A DNA stretch of 50,693 nucleotides, from the NCBI GenBank assembly GCA_019634955.1, contig JAHCAK010000031.1, positions 1 through 50,693 of the forward strand, written 5' to 3'. A program made the position numbers and the translations under genes. The DNA is from Burkholderiales bacterium. Lineage in GTDB: Bacteria; Pseudomonadota; Gammaproteobacteria; Burkholderiales; Usitatibacteraceae. Below the pieces are notes generated by a model. That model saw only the letters and a list, made by a program, of their open reading frames with translations, made no database searches and was not told the origin of the DNA. The first letter of the stretch is position 1, and each line of letters starts with the position of its first letter. This document shows, one piece after another, positions 1 to 8,947 of the stretch.

Positions 1-35
1 CGGCCTGGCGGCGATTTCTCGCGCGCGCCCTGCTG

Positions 36-59
36 GGGCACCTCGCGGCGAAGGTGCCC
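36..59. terminator. Hairpin downstream of the methyltransferase gene
   Basis: A perfect 8-bp stem (GGGCACCT at 36-43 pairing with AGGTGCCC at 52-59) with an 8-nt loop lies 22 bp beyond the stop codon of the minus-strand methyltransferase gene. No T-run follows on either strand, so it would be an imperfect intrinsic terminator or an mRNA 3' stabiliser. The pairing is seen directly; the function is inferred. Confidence 0.35.
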
Positions 60-81
60 GGTTTCCCCGGCTGCGCAGGCG

Positions 82-987
82 CTACCGGAAGGCCTGGATG
101 ACCGCGTGGCTCATGCGGCCCGGCGTCGCCCGGTAGCCGTACTGGAAGGTGTTCAGCACCTCGATCCGCGAGAACCCGGCGTCCCGCACCATCTCCTTCA
201 GCGCGTTCAGGCCGATCCGCCACCACGTCGGCACGTCGCCCCCGCCGCGGTACTCGACGAGCGGGCGCGTCCCCATGCAGTCGAGGTCCGGGAAGTAGGG
301 CTCCGAGATGAGGGCGTAGCCGGTGCACACGCGGGCCATGTTCTGCAAGGCGCGAACCGGGCTGTTCAGGTGCAGCAGGAGGTCGCCCGCGTGGACCACG
401 TCGAAATGCCCGAAGGTCTCCGGCCGCAGGTCGTAGACGTTGCAGACCACGCGGCGCACGGAGGAGCGAAGCGCCTCGCGCGCGATCTCGAAGCCCAGGC
501 CGAAGCGCTCCGGCTGTCCTTCCGGAACCACGCCCGCGCGCCGCGGCGGCCAGTCCAGGTGCGTCGGCCCCTCGAGGTCCATCGCGAGCACCTCCCTCGC
601 GCCGCGCCGCTCGAACTCGAACGCCCAGAACCCGTCGTAGGTCGCGATGTCGAGCACCCGCAGGCCGTCCAGGCGTTCCGGGATCCGGTAGAGGTCGAGG
701 ATCGGCGCGTGGTCGAAGGCGCCCGGCGTGCGGACCCCGTTGCCGAGGTCGAGCGTGTGGTACCAGTTGACGCCGTTCACCCGCTGCCGGAGCCCGTCGG
801 GGGCTCCCGCGTCCGGCGCGGGCGGCGGCGCCGGCGCCCCGCCGCGCAGCGCGGCGTCGCCCCCGGCCATGCGGGCCATGAGGCGCTGCCACCATCGCCC
901 CCCCACCGAGAAGTGCAGCCCCGCCTCGTGCGGGCCGGCCGTGACGGAAACCTGGACGCCTCCCAAGCCGATCTTCCTGATGGCCAT
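82..987 (-). CDS. CmoB-like class I SAM-dependent methyltransferase
   Basis: 301-residue cytoplasmic protein. Residues 111-120 (VLDIATYDGF) are the SAM-binding motif I, in the form used by CmoB-like/DUF1698 methyltransferases (D-x-x-x-x-DGF followed by an aromatic and FE). A second acidic residue, in the AMDLEG segment about 20 residues on, would hold the ribose of SAM. An Ala/Pro-rich linker covers residues 50-65. The ATG at 987 was chosen because GGAGGTGA lies just upstream; the open frame runs far beyond it but is only GC-rich read-through. It sits at the end of a polysaccharide locus, so the acceptor may be a glycan or its lipid carrier rather than tRNA. That assignment is inferred from position only. 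Confidence 0.85.
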   Translation of the reverse strand: MAIRKIGLGGVQVSVTAGPHEAGLHFSVGGRWWQRLMARMAGGDAALRGGAPAPPPAPDAGAPDGLRQRVNGVNWYHTLDLGNGVRTPGAFDHAPILDLYRIPERLDGLRVLDIATYDGFWAFEFERRGAREVLAMDLEGPTHLDWPPRRAGVVPEGQPERFGLGFEIAREALRSSVRRVVCNVYDLRPETFGHFDVVHAGDLLLHLNSPVRALQNMARVCTGYALISEPYFPDLDCMGTRPLVEYRGGGDVPTWWRIGLNALKEMVRDAGFSRIEVLNTFQYGYRATPGRMSHAVIQAFR

Positions 988-1185
988 CGTCACCTCCCCG
1001 GCGGGCCGCGCGGACTCCCTCCGCGGGAGAGAGCCGGCACGCAAGTCGCACCCGATAGTACAAGCCGCCCGCGCAATAGGGAAATCGGCCCGGCGCGCCG
1101 GGCCGTGATTGAACCGCGCGGCGCTTCGCCGGTATAGTCGGCGCCAGCCGTCGCGCCCCCGCGCCGACCACGAAGGACACGCCAG

Positions 1186-3345
1186 ATGAACTCGACCCCC
1201 GGGACGCGCATCTTCCTCGTCTTCCTCGCCTGCGCCGCGATCGCGCTCGGCGGCGCCCCCGCCGCGGCCCAGAACCTGGTCAAGAACGGCGATTTCGCGC
1301 GCGCCGGCGATCCGCCGCCGGAGTGGGCCAAGGAATCGGAGGCCTCGCGCAAGGGCTCGGTGCGCATCTCGGGCGGCGTCCTCGAGCTCGCGCCCAACCG
1401 CTCGAACACCCCCTCCGCGAAGCCCCTGGGCCTGGGGCAGGCCATCGACGCCTCGGCGATGGCGGGCCGGATCCTCGACGTGTCGGCGAACCTCGGGCTG
1501 CGCTCGCCCGCGACGGGCGCCGTGGTCGGCCTGCACGCGCTGCGCGCCGACGGCAGCGAGATCGGCATGGTCCACCTGCGGCAGTCCGACGCGAGCGGCC
1601 GCCTGGAGCCCAAGTCCGGCACGCTCGCGATCCCCGCGGGCGAGAAGCCCAAGCTCCTCATCCTCTTCGCCGTGGCGGAGGGCGTCGGCGGCGCCGCGCT
1701 CTTCGGCGACATCCGCGTGTCGCTGCAGGCGGCCACGGCGAGCCGGGCCGACCCCGCGCCTTCGGCCGGGTCCGCGCCGGCGCCCGCGGGCCCCGCGTAC
1801 GCGGCCAAGGTGAGCGTGAACGCCGCCGCGCGCGGGCGCGCCATCCCGCGCGACCTCTACGGCGTCAACGTCGAGTGGTGGCGCAACGCCAACGGCCTCT
1901 GGGACCCCGCCGGCGACCGCCTCGGCGCCGAGGCGCTGAAGCTCTCGAAGGGCGTGCGCCCCGGCCTCATCCGCTTCCCGGGCGGCTACCTCGGCGACAT
2001 CTACGACTGGCGCCAGGCCATGGGGCCGCGCAAGGACCGCCGGAAGATCGTCACTCACCCGGGCAACAAGGACAGCGAGGTCCCGCTCTTCGGCACGGCG
2101 GAGCTGCTCGACTTCGCGCGCGCCACCGGCTCCGACCTCATGCTCCAGGCCAACCTCGGCACCGGCGACGCGCGCATGGCCGCGGAGTGGGTGCGGTACA
2201 TGAAGGGCGTCGCCCAGAAGGACCCGAAGGCGCCGCGCGCCACCTGGTGGGAGCTGGGCAACGAGCTCTACCACAGCGGCGACGCCTCCGGCGCGAGCCT
2301 CAAGCCCGAGGCCTACGCCGACAAGTACCTCGCCGTCGCCCGCGCCATGCGCGCCGAGGACCCGTCCGTGCGCCTCGGCGCGATCGCGATGGAGAACTAT
2401 CCCCTGTTCCCGTTCAACTCCCACAAGAACTGGAACGAGACGGTGCTCCGGCGCGCCGGCGGCGAGATCGACTTCATCGCGCTGCACAACGGCTACGCGC
2501 CGGTGGCGCCCGGCGACCGCGCCAACCCCCGCGAGGTCTACCGCGCGCTCCTCGCCGCGCCGGCGATGGTCGCGGACAACCTGCGCACCGTCGGCGAGCA
2601 GATCCGCCGCTTCGCGCCGCGCGACCGCGCCGACCGCATCAGCATCGCCGTCACCGAGTGGGCGCCGCTCTTCCACGTGACGCCCGCGAGCCCGTGGATC
2701 GACCACTCGAAGACGCTCGGCTCGGCCCTCTACGTCGCCGACATCCTGCGCGTCTTCATCGAGGACGAGCGCGTGGCCGCCGCCACGTTCTTCAAGCTGA
2801 GCGAGCCCTCGTTCCTGGGCCTCTTCGGCATGCGCCGCGGCGAGTGGATCCCCAACGCGTCCTACTTCGCCTTCCAGCTCTACACCGAGCACTTCGGCAC
2901 GCGCGTGGTCGCCACGCGCCGCGAGTCGCCCACCTACGACAGCCAGCAGGCGGGAATCGTGCCGGCGATGAAGGCGATCCCGCTGCTCGAGTCCGTCGCG
3001 AGCGTCTCGGAGGACGGCGAGCGCCTGTACGTCGTGCTCATCAACAAGTCGCTCGAGCAGGCGGCGGAGGTCTCGCTCTCGATCCAGGGCTTCGATCCGG
3101 CCGGGGCGAAGGCCCACCTCCTCACGGGGCCCTCGCCCGACTCCAACACGGGCGCCGAGCTGCCGCGGGTGCCCGGGCTGCGCTGGGCCGCGCAGGTGAA
3201 CGTCGACCCCGCCGCGCGTCACTTCGACCGCGGCTCGCCCGCCGAGGTGAAGCTCGTCACCTCGCCGGTTCCCGGCGCGGGGCGGGCCTTCGCCTACCGG
3301 CTGCCGCCGCACTCGGCGGCGAGCCTGGAGCTGCGCAAGCGTTAG
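1186..3345 (+). CDS. Exported GH51-like alpha-L-arabinofuranosidase/glycosidase
   Basis: 719 residues. A signal peptide of about 28 residues ends in an AAAQ-type cleavage region. A beta-sandwich carbohydrate-binding-like region (about 30-185) and a Pro/Ala linker precede a clan GH-A barrel. The acid/base motif is WWELGNELY at 354-362, with E360 as proton donor. The predicted nucleophile is E491 in VTEW. A C-terminal beta-sandwich follows, as in GH51 enzymes. The protein should act in the periplasm or outside the cell on arabinose- or related sugar-containing glycans. It is transcribed towards the glycosyltransferase operon and its TAG shares bases with the stop codon of the convergent gene, so the 3' ends overlap by 4 nt. 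The exact sugar specificity cannot be read from sequence. Confidence 0.85.
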   Translation: MNSTPGTRIFLVFLACAAIALGGAPAAAQNLVKNGDFARAGDPPPEWAKESEASRKGSVRISGGVLELAPNRSNTPSAKPLGLGQAIDASAMAGRILDVSANLGLRSPATGAVVGLHALRADGSEIGMVHLRQSDASGRLEPKSGTLAIPAGEKPKLLILFAVAEGVGGAALFGDIRVSLQAATASRADPAPSAGSAPAPAGPAYAAKVSVNAAARGRAIPRDLYGVNVEWWRNANGLWDPAGDRLGAEALKLSKGVRPGLIRFPGGYLGDIYDWRQAMGPRKDRRKIVTHPGNKDSEVPLFGTAELLDFARATGSDLMLQANLGTGDARMAAEWVRYMKGVAQKDPKAPRATWWELGNELYHSGDASGASLKPEAYADKYLAVARAMRAEDPSVRLGAIAMENYPLFPFNSHKNWNETVLRRAGGEIDFIALHNGYAPVAPGDRANPREVYRALLAAPAMVADNLRTVGEQIRRFAPRDRADRISIAVTEWAPLFHVTPASPWIDHSKTLGSALYVADILRVFIEDERVAAATFFKLSEPSFLGLFGMRRGEWIPNASYFAFQLYTEHFGTRVVATRRESPTYDSQQAGIVPAMKAIPLLESVASVSEDGERLYVVLINKSLEQAAEVSLSIQGFDPAGAKAHLLTGPSPDSNTGAELPRVPGLRWAAQVNVDPAARHFDRGSPAEVKLVTSPVPGAGRAFAYRLPPHSAASLELRKR

Positions 3346-4505
3346 GCGGGGCCTCGGCGGCCCCCGGCCGCCAGCGAGTCGAGCAGGTCGTCCAGGTCGG
3401 CCACGAAGCGCTCCCAGGTGAAGCGCCGCACGCGCTCGAGCCCCGCGCGGCCCATGGCCCGGAGCCTCCCGTCGTTGCCGGCGAGCCGCCCCATGGCGCC
3501 GGCGAAGCTGTCGGAATCGGGCTCGACGAGGTAGCCGGTGACCTCGTGCTCCACCACTTCCCGCGGCCCGCCGCGGTTCACGGCGATCACGGGCTTGCCG
3601 CGCGCCATGGCCTCCATCGGCGTGAGGCCGAGATCCTCGTTGAAGGCGGTGAAGAGGACGACCGAGCAGCGCTCGTAGTAGTCCTGCATCTCGGCGTCGG
3701 TGGGCGCGATGTGGAAGGAGATCGCCGGGTCCGCGGCCGCCATCGCCCGAAGCCGGTCGTAGTAGCCGCGGCTCTTCTCGTCGACCATGCCGGCCACGTA
3801 GAGCCGGTAGCCGGCCCCCGTCGCCTGCCGGAACTTCAGGAAGGCCTCGATCCCCAGCTCGATGTTCTTCGTCCACATGATGCGGCCCGGCAGGAAGAAG
3901 AAGGGCTCGAAGCGCTCGCTCGCCGCCAGGTGCTCCCCGTCGATGCCCGGGTAGAGGACCACCATGTCGGCGGGGTCGCGCAGCCTGCCGCGGGCGACGC
4001 GCTCGCGCACCGTCTCGCTGATGCAGACCACGCGGCTGTAGCGGCGCCACAGCCGCCGGTCGATCATCGCGAAGCCCTTTTCGAGCAGCAGCCCCAGCCC
4101 GCGCCGCAGCCCCAGGCGCGCGAGGTGGCGCTTGCGGTACTCCAGGTCGTAGACGGCGCGCAGCGGCGTGAAGCACAGGTTCACCACGGGCACGCTCGCG
4201 TTGCGCACCGTGATGAAGCTCCCCACGCCGTCGCAGCACACGACCAGCGCGTCCGCGCCCTCCAGATCGAGCCGCGTGGCGGCCACGCGCGCCGAGGCCG
4301 CCAGCACCGCGCCGTAGTTGCGGCGGACGGAGACGCGCGAGGTCTCCCGGATCCCGTATTGCCGCAGCTCCGGGTACGTGCCCTGCGCGTCGTAGTGGCT
4401 CGTGCGGATGTCCCAGCTGTGCCGGCTGCGCCGCGCGATCTCGAGGATCGTGCGCTCGAGCCCGCTCTTCACGTAGATCCAGGGGTGGTAGAGGACGACT
4501 CGCAT
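3342..4505 (-). CDS. Glycosyltransferase family 4
   Basis: 387 residues with a GT-B fold. The N-terminal acceptor half starts MRVVLYHPW, and the C-terminal half carries the GT4 nucleotide-sugar signature E-x7-E in FNEDLGLTPMEAM (about residue 285), followed by GKPVIA and a Gly-rich loop. The ATG at 4505 lies 2 bp after the stop of the preceding GT4 gene, showing translational coupling; the longer open frame upstream duplicates that gene's coding region in another frame. It is the last gene of the polysaccharide operon. It probably adds a sugar to the lipid-linked repeat unit at the inner face of the membrane. Donor and acceptor are unknown. Confidence 0.88.
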   Translation of the reverse strand: MRVVLYHPWIYVKSGLERTILEIARRSRHSWDIRTSHYDAQGTYPELRQYGIRETSRVSVRRNYGAVLAASARVAATRLDLEGADALVVCCDGVGSFITVRNASVPVVNLCFTPLRAVYDLEYRKRHLARLGLRRGLGLLLEKGFAMIDRRLWRRYSRVVCISETVRERVARGRLRDPADMVVLYPGIDGEHLAASERFEPFFFLPGRIMWTKNIELGIEAFLKFRQATGAGYRLYVAGMVDEKSRGYYDRLRAMAAADPAISFHIAPTDAEMQDYYERCSVVLFTAFNEDLGLTPMEAMARGKPVIAVNRGGPREVVEHEVTGYLVEPDSDSFAGAMGRLAGNDGRLRAMGRAGLERVRRFTWERFVADLDDLLDSLAAGGRRGPA

Positions 4506-4507
4506 CT

Positions 4508-5578
4508 TCAGCCCCCCCGCGCCCGCGCCTCGAGCAGGCCCCGGTACACCTGCTCGAGCTCCCCGGCGTAGCGCGCCCAGTCGTACCGCCTCGCGATCGC
4601 CTGGTTCGCCGCCCCCTCGCGCGCGCAGCGCACCGGGTCGTCCCACAGGGCGCGCACGGCGGCCGCGGCGCCGTCCACGTCGTCGGCGGCCACGTGCCCG
4701 CCCTCGAAGGGCAGCGGCGAGCTCGACACCACGGCGCAGCCCGAGGCCATCGCCTCCGGCAGCACCAGGCCGAATGTCTCGACCTTCGTCGGGAAGAGGA
4801 AAATGCGCGCGCGGGCGAGCGCCTCGAGATAGTGGTGGCGGCCCTCCGGCCGCCTCTCCATGCGCACGTTGGGCGGCGCCGTGGCCGCCACCGCGTCGAA
4901 CTGCCCGCCCCAGCCCACGACGCGGAACGGCACGTCGGGCAGGCGCCGCGCGACCTCCAGCACCAGCCCGATCCCCTTGCGCACGTCGATCTTGCCGGTG
5001 AAGAGGACGCAGTCGCGCGACTCGGCCGCGTAGTACTGCCCGTGCGAGATGCCCGGCACCAGCACCCGGTCATGCGGGCGGTCCACGCCCATGCGGGCCG
5101 CGAGCTCGCGCGAGAAGTCGCTCAGGTGCAGCTTCACGTCGAAGGGCAGCCCGAGCATCCAGCGCTCCATCCGGCGCCACAGGCGGCCGCCCACGGGGCC
5201 GCGCATCTCGAGCCAGACGTCGCCGAAGAGCCCCAGCACGCCCCCGACGACGGGCTTGCCGAGCGCGCGCCCGGCGCGCACCGACGGGTACAGCGCGTGG
5301 TAGGTGAAGGCGTGGATGACGTCGGCGTCGCGCGCGAGCGCCGCGATCGCGCGCCACGCGAGGTTCATCCGGTAGCGCGACACCGGGAGGCGGACGGTGC
5401 GCATCCCCTCGTACTGCGTGACGGCCGGGTCGCCCGTCGTCACGATCGTGACCGCGTGGCCGATCGCCTGCAGGTGCCGCGCGGCCTCGGTGACGATGTA
5501 CTCGCCGCCGCCGCGGAAGTCGGGCGGGAAGAGCTCGTTGGCCATCAGCACCTTCAGCGGTCGGCGCGTCGCGGGCAT
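4508..5578 (-). CDS. Glycosyltransferase family 4
   Basis: 356 residues. The N-terminus (KVLMANELFPP followed by a GGGE loop) is typical of the acceptor domain of GT4 enzymes. The C-terminal donor domain has the KIDVRKG segment near 195 and the E-x7-E signature in KVETFGLVLPEAMASG near 270. It lies between another GT4 gene (2 bp downstream) and the GT4-GT2 fusion (46 bp upstream), in one transcription unit. It probably extends the exopolysaccharide or O-antigen repeat unit. Family membership is clear; the sugar is not predictable. Confidence 0.88.
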   Translation of the reverse strand: MPATRRPLKVLMANELFPPDFRGGGEYIVTEAARHLQAIGHAVTIVTTGDPAVTQYEGMRTVRLPVSRYRMNLAWRAIAALARDADVIHAFTYHALYPSVRAGRALGKPVVGGVLGLFGDVWLEMRGPVGGRLWRRMERWMLGLPFDVKLHLSDFSRELAARMGVDRPHDRVLVPGISHGQYYAAESRDCVLFTGKIDVRKGIGLVLEVARRLPDVPFRVVGWGGQFDAVAATAPPNVRMERRPEGRHHYLEALARARIFLFPTKVETFGLVLPEAMASGCAVVSSSPLPFEGGHVAADDVDGAAAAVRALWDDPVRCAREGAANQAIARRYDWARYAGELEQVYRGLLEARARGG

Positions 5579-5624
5579 CGGGATGGCGCTGGCGAGGGGG
5601 CGATCATCGGTCCGGGGGCCCGTG

Positions 5625-7862
5625 CTAGAGCAGGATCGTCCTCGCGCGGATCGAGCCCTTGAGCAGCGCCCACCACATCGCGAGGCCGCGCGGCATGCCG
5701 AAGAACACGCGCGCGATGCGCACGCCCGCGCCGCCCACGTGCCCGCCGCTGCGGTAGCGCTCGACGAGGTAGGGAGCCGCGACCACGGCCCCGGCGATCG
5801 GGTTCACCGCCGTGATCGCGACGCCGAGCAGGAAGAGGTTGAAGAGGCACGATTCCTTCGAGAAGAAGTGCCGATGGTAAAGCCGCCTGCGGAACTCGGG
5901 GTACTTCTTCGCGAGGTAGGGCATGTTCTTCAGCAGCAGCAGCGGCTCGGCGAGCCACTGCCGGTAGGTGACCCGGAAGACCTCGTGGTGGACGAGCGCC
6001 CCGGGCGCGAACGCCGCCCGGTAGCCGCGCATGGTCATCTTCCAGCCGAGATCCGCGTCCTCCCCCGAGAACTGGTCCAGGAAGTCCTCGGAGAAGCCGC
6101 CCACGGCCACGAAGTCGCGCCGCGAGTAGAAGATGTTGCAGGTCTCGAAGTAGTCCGTGGCCCGCTCGACGCGGATGGTGCGCGTGAGGAAGCGGGGCCT
6201 CTCGCCGGGCATGGGCAGCGTGCGGCCCTGCACGAGCCCGATCCCGCCCGGCGCGAGGGGGCGCGGGTCGGGGCCCGGATCGGCGGCGCCGGGGCCGAAG
6301 GCGGCGATCCCGGCCTCGAGCCACCCGGGCGTCACCACGCAGTCGTCGTCGACGAACGCGATGAAGCGGCCCACGGAGGCCTGCGCGCCGAAGGCCCGCG
6401 ACCGGGTGGGGCCGTTGTGGTTCTTGCGGTAGTAGCGGGCGCGGAACGGCTGGCGGGCGCACCAGTCCCGGGCCATCTCCTCCGTCCCGTCGGGCGTGTG
6501 GTTGTGGACGATGTGCACCTCGAAGCGCGACGGGTCGAGCGTCTGCCGCTCGAGGGACTCGAGGAGCCGGGCGAGCAGGGCGCGGCGATTGTGCGTCGGG
6601 ATGACCACGCTCACCAGCAGCGGGTCGGGCTCCGGGAAGGCGGCCGCCACGGCCGGCCGCGCGAGCGGCGACACGACGTCGCGGACCAGGCGCTCGTACA
6701 CCGGGCCCAGGGCGGCCCAGCTGAAGTCCTCCGCGCGCGCGCGGCAGGCCGCGACGACCTCCGGCGTCTTGCCGCGCTCCAGCACCTCGACGATCGCGTC
6801 GGCGAGCCCGTCGACGTTGGCGACCTCGTCGCCGAAGTCGCCGGGGTCGAAGAGCGCGCCCACCGCCTCGCGGTCCACGATGTCGACGATGCCGCCCTGC
6901 CGCGTGCCCACGACGGGCGTGCCGGCCGCCAGCGACTCGACGAGCGACATGCCGAAGGCCTCCCAGACCGAAGGCAGCGCGGTGACCGCGGCGCCCTGCA
7001 GGAGCGCGGGAAGGTCCTCCACCCGGCCCACGCCGAGGAAGTCCACGTGGTCGGACGTCCCCAGGCGCGCGGCCTCCTCCTCGAGCGCGCGGCGCGTGGC
7101 GTCGCTCGCGCGGCCGGCGTACACCAGGCGCGCCCCGGGGATGCGCTCGCGCACGCGCGGCAGGGCCCGGCACAGCACCCTCGCGCCCTTGCGGCGCTCG
7201 TCGGCGTCGCCCACGAACACGATGCGCGGCTCCGGCGGATGCGCGGGCGGGAGCGCCGCCCCGGGCGCGGGCGAGAACTGGCCGGTCATGACCGGCGGGG
7301 GCAGCACGACCGCCTCGCGCCCGAAGTCGCGGCGATACACCTCGCCCGCGAATCGGCTCACCGCGAGCGTCACGCTCGCCTCGCGGAAGACGCGGCGGAA
7401 GAACCACGCGTCGATCGGGACGGCGCGGAAGTAGCGCCTCGAGAGGATTCCCGCCGACTGGAAGATGACCGGGTAGGCCGCGCCCGTGCGCCGCCTCGCG
7501 GTGAGCGCGGCCCAGGCGTCGAAGTAGTTCAGGCTGAACACGAGGTCCGGCCTGCAACCCTCCAGCTCGCGCGCGAGCCGGAAGGCGAAGTTGTGGAGGC
7601 AGTTGAACTGCCGGGGCCGCGCGCCGAACCGCTGGCGGATCAGGTGGTACTCGACGCCGTCGCGCACCTCGACGGCGTCCTCGGGGCCCGACGAGAAGAC
7701 GCGGACCCGGTGGCCGCGGTCGACGAGGAAGCGCACGAGGTCGTTCAGCATCCGCTCCGAGCCCCGGCGGACCCACGGCCAGGTGAACGGGCTGGTGATG
7801 ACGACGTCGAGCGGCCCCCCGGGCCACGGGGCGCCGGCCGCGCCGTCGCTACCGGCCTTCAT
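5625..7862 (-). CDS. Bifunctional glycosyltransferase: GT4 domain fused to GT2 domain
   Basis: 745 residues. Residues 1 to about 395 are a GT-B-fold GT4 enzyme with the E-x7-E signature in WEAFGMSLVESLAAG (about 295). From about 415 a GT-A-fold GT2 domain begins (LVSVVIPTHNRR), with the metal-binding DDD in AFVDDDC near 500 and the catalytic ED in SGEDADLGW near 615. The last 80 residues contain hydrophobic stretches that may bind the membrane. The ATG at 7862 overlaps the stop of the upstream GT2 gene by 14 bp. One polypeptide could therefore make two consecutive linkages of the repeat unit. Both active-site motifs are intact. Confidence 0.9.
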   Translation of the reverse strand: MKAGSDGAAGAPWPGGPLDVVITSPFTWPWVRRGSERMLNDLVRFLVDRGHRVRVFSSGPEDAVEVRDGVEYHLIRQRFGARPRQFNCLHNFAFRLARELEGCRPDLVFSLNYFDAWAALTARRRTGAAYPVIFQSAGILSRRYFRAVPIDAWFFRRVFREASVTLAVSRFAGEVYRRDFGREAVVLPPPVMTGQFSPAPGAALPPAHPPEPRIVFVGDADERRKGARVLCRALPRVRERIPGARLVYAGRASDATRRALEEEAARLGTSDHVDFLGVGRVEDLPALLQGAAVTALPSVWEAFGMSLVESLAAGTPVVGTRQGGIVDIVDREAVGALFDPGDFGDEVANVDGLADAIVEVLERGKTPEVVAACRARAEDFSWAALGPVYERLVRDVVSPLARPAVAAAFPEPDPLLVSVVIPTHNRRALLARLLESLERQTLDPSRFEVHIVHNHTPDGTEEMARDWCARQPFRARYYRKNHNGPTRSRAFGAQASVGRFIAFVDDDCVVTPGWLEAGIAAFGPGAADPGPDPRPLAPGGIGLVQGRTLPMPGERPRFLTRTIRVERATDYFETCNIFYSRRDFVAVGGFSEDFLDQFSGEDADLGWKMTMRGYRAAFAPGALVHHEVFRVTYRQWLAEPLLLLKNMPYLAKKYPEFRRRLYHRHFFSKESCLFNLFLLGVAITAVNPIAGAVVAAPYLVERYRSGGHVGGAGVRIARVFFGMPRGLAMWWALLKGSIRARTILL

Positions 7863-8898
7863 CGGCTCCCGGTCGCGGCTGGAGGGCCGCGGAGCGCCGG
7901 CGCCGGCCGCCCAGGGGCGTCGGCGGCAGCCACCGGCGCTCCCCGCGACCGAAGACCACCGCGTCGGCCACCACGCGCCTCGCCTGCACGGCGCGGCGAA
8001 GCGCGAGCGTCTCGCCCAGCCGCGAGAGGTTCCACCCCAGCGCGCGCAGCTTGGGCGCGCGCGGCGGGCGCGCGAGCACGTCGGCCGCGGTGTAGGCGGC
8101 GTAGGCGGCGAGCATCGCCGGCAGGCGGGCTGCGGAAGCGTTCTTGATCATGGAGCGCAGCCGGTTCTTGCAGTAGTGGAACAGCAGGGCGTCGTCGACG
8201 GAGCCGGGATCCCCGTCGACGTTGTGCCGGGCGCGCAGGTCCGGGTAGACGGCGACGAGCCGGCCCTGGAGGTTCAGGCGCCAGCCGATGTCGGAGTCCT
8301 CGTAGCCGTAGAAGAACGCCTCGTCGAACCCGCCCACCTCGCGCACCGCGTCGGCGCGCGCGATCATCGCCGAGCAGTTGATCCAGATGCGCTCCGCGGG
8401 CCCCTGCGCCGGGTCGAGCGCGCGGCCCTCGTCGACGTCCCACGCGAGCCCCATGCGGCCGAGGTCGCCGCCGTAGGCGTTGACGCGCCCGGGGTCGAAC
8501 GCATAGAGGATGTAGCCGCCCGCCGCCCCGAGCCGGGGCTCGTCGCGGAAGTGGGCGAGCGCGCGCTCCACCCAGTCCTCGGCCAGGTCGACGTCGCTGT
8601 CGACGAAGAGGACGAAAGGGGTCTCGACCATCGCCAGGCCGGAATTGCGCGCCGCGGCCGGGCCCGCGGGGTCGTGCAGGACGTAGCGCAGGCGCCCGCC
8701 CCAGGCGGGCATCAGCGCGCGCACCATGTCCCCCGTGCCGTCGGTCGAGCTGTTGTCGACGACCACCGCGCGCATCGCGCCCGCGCTCTGGCGGGCGAGG
8801 TGGCCGAGCGCGCGCTCGAGGTCGCGCGCCCGGTTGAAGGTGGGGATGACCGCCGTCACCGGCGCCGGCGGTCTCTCGTCTTGCGCTGCTCCGTTCAT
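7849..8898 (-). CDS. Glycosyltransferase family 2
   Basis: 349 residues. The GT-A fold begins VTAVIPTFNRARDL. The nucleotide-binding segment VVVDNSSTDGT lies near residue 45, the DxD-type metal site is in LFVDSDVDLA near 97, and the catalytic ED is in GYEDSDIGW near 195. The C-terminal third is basic with an Ala-rich hydrophobic stretch, typical of rhamnosyltransferase-like GT2 enzymes (WbbL type). It overlaps the downstream GT4-GT2 fusion by 14 bp and lies 49 bp after the radical SAM gene. No strong ribosome-binding site precedes the ATG, so coupling to the upstream gene is possible. Confidence 0.88.
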   Translation of the reverse strand: MNGAAQDERPPAPVTAVIPTFNRARDLERALGHLARQSAGAMRAVVVDNSSTDGTGDMVRALMPAWGGRLRYVLHDPAGPAAARNSGLAMVETPFVLFVDSDVDLAEDWVERALAHFRDEPRLGAAGGYILYAFDPGRVNAYGGDLGRMGLAWDVDEGRALDPAQGPAERIWINCSAMIARADAVREVGGFDEAFFYGYEDSDIGWRLNLQGRLVAVYPDLRARHNVDGDPGSVDDALLFHYCKNRLRSMIKNASAARLPAMLAAYAAYTAADVLARPPRAPKLRALGWNLSRLGETLALRRAVQARRVVADAVVFGRGERRWLPPTPLGGRRRRSAALQPRPGADEGR

Positions 8899-8947
8899 GG
8901 GGGCCGGCGTCTTTCGTGGTTCGGGTGGATCGCCCCCCGCGGCGTTC

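Noticed and set aside
82-5073. A single 1663-codon open frame on the minus strand covering the methyltransferase, glycosidase and glycosyltransferases
   Set aside because: It is GC-rich read-through. Only the last 302 codons (82-987) encode a recognisable protein; the rest is antisense or out of frame to GH51 and GT4 genes and is Arg/Ala-rich nonsense.
5397-8147. Long plus-strand frames (such as 916 codons here, 1082 codons at 1323-4571 and 795 codons at 8726-11113)
   Set aside because: They are antisense shadows of the glycosyltransferase and radical SAM genes, with Arg/Ala/Gly-biased composition and no family resemblance.
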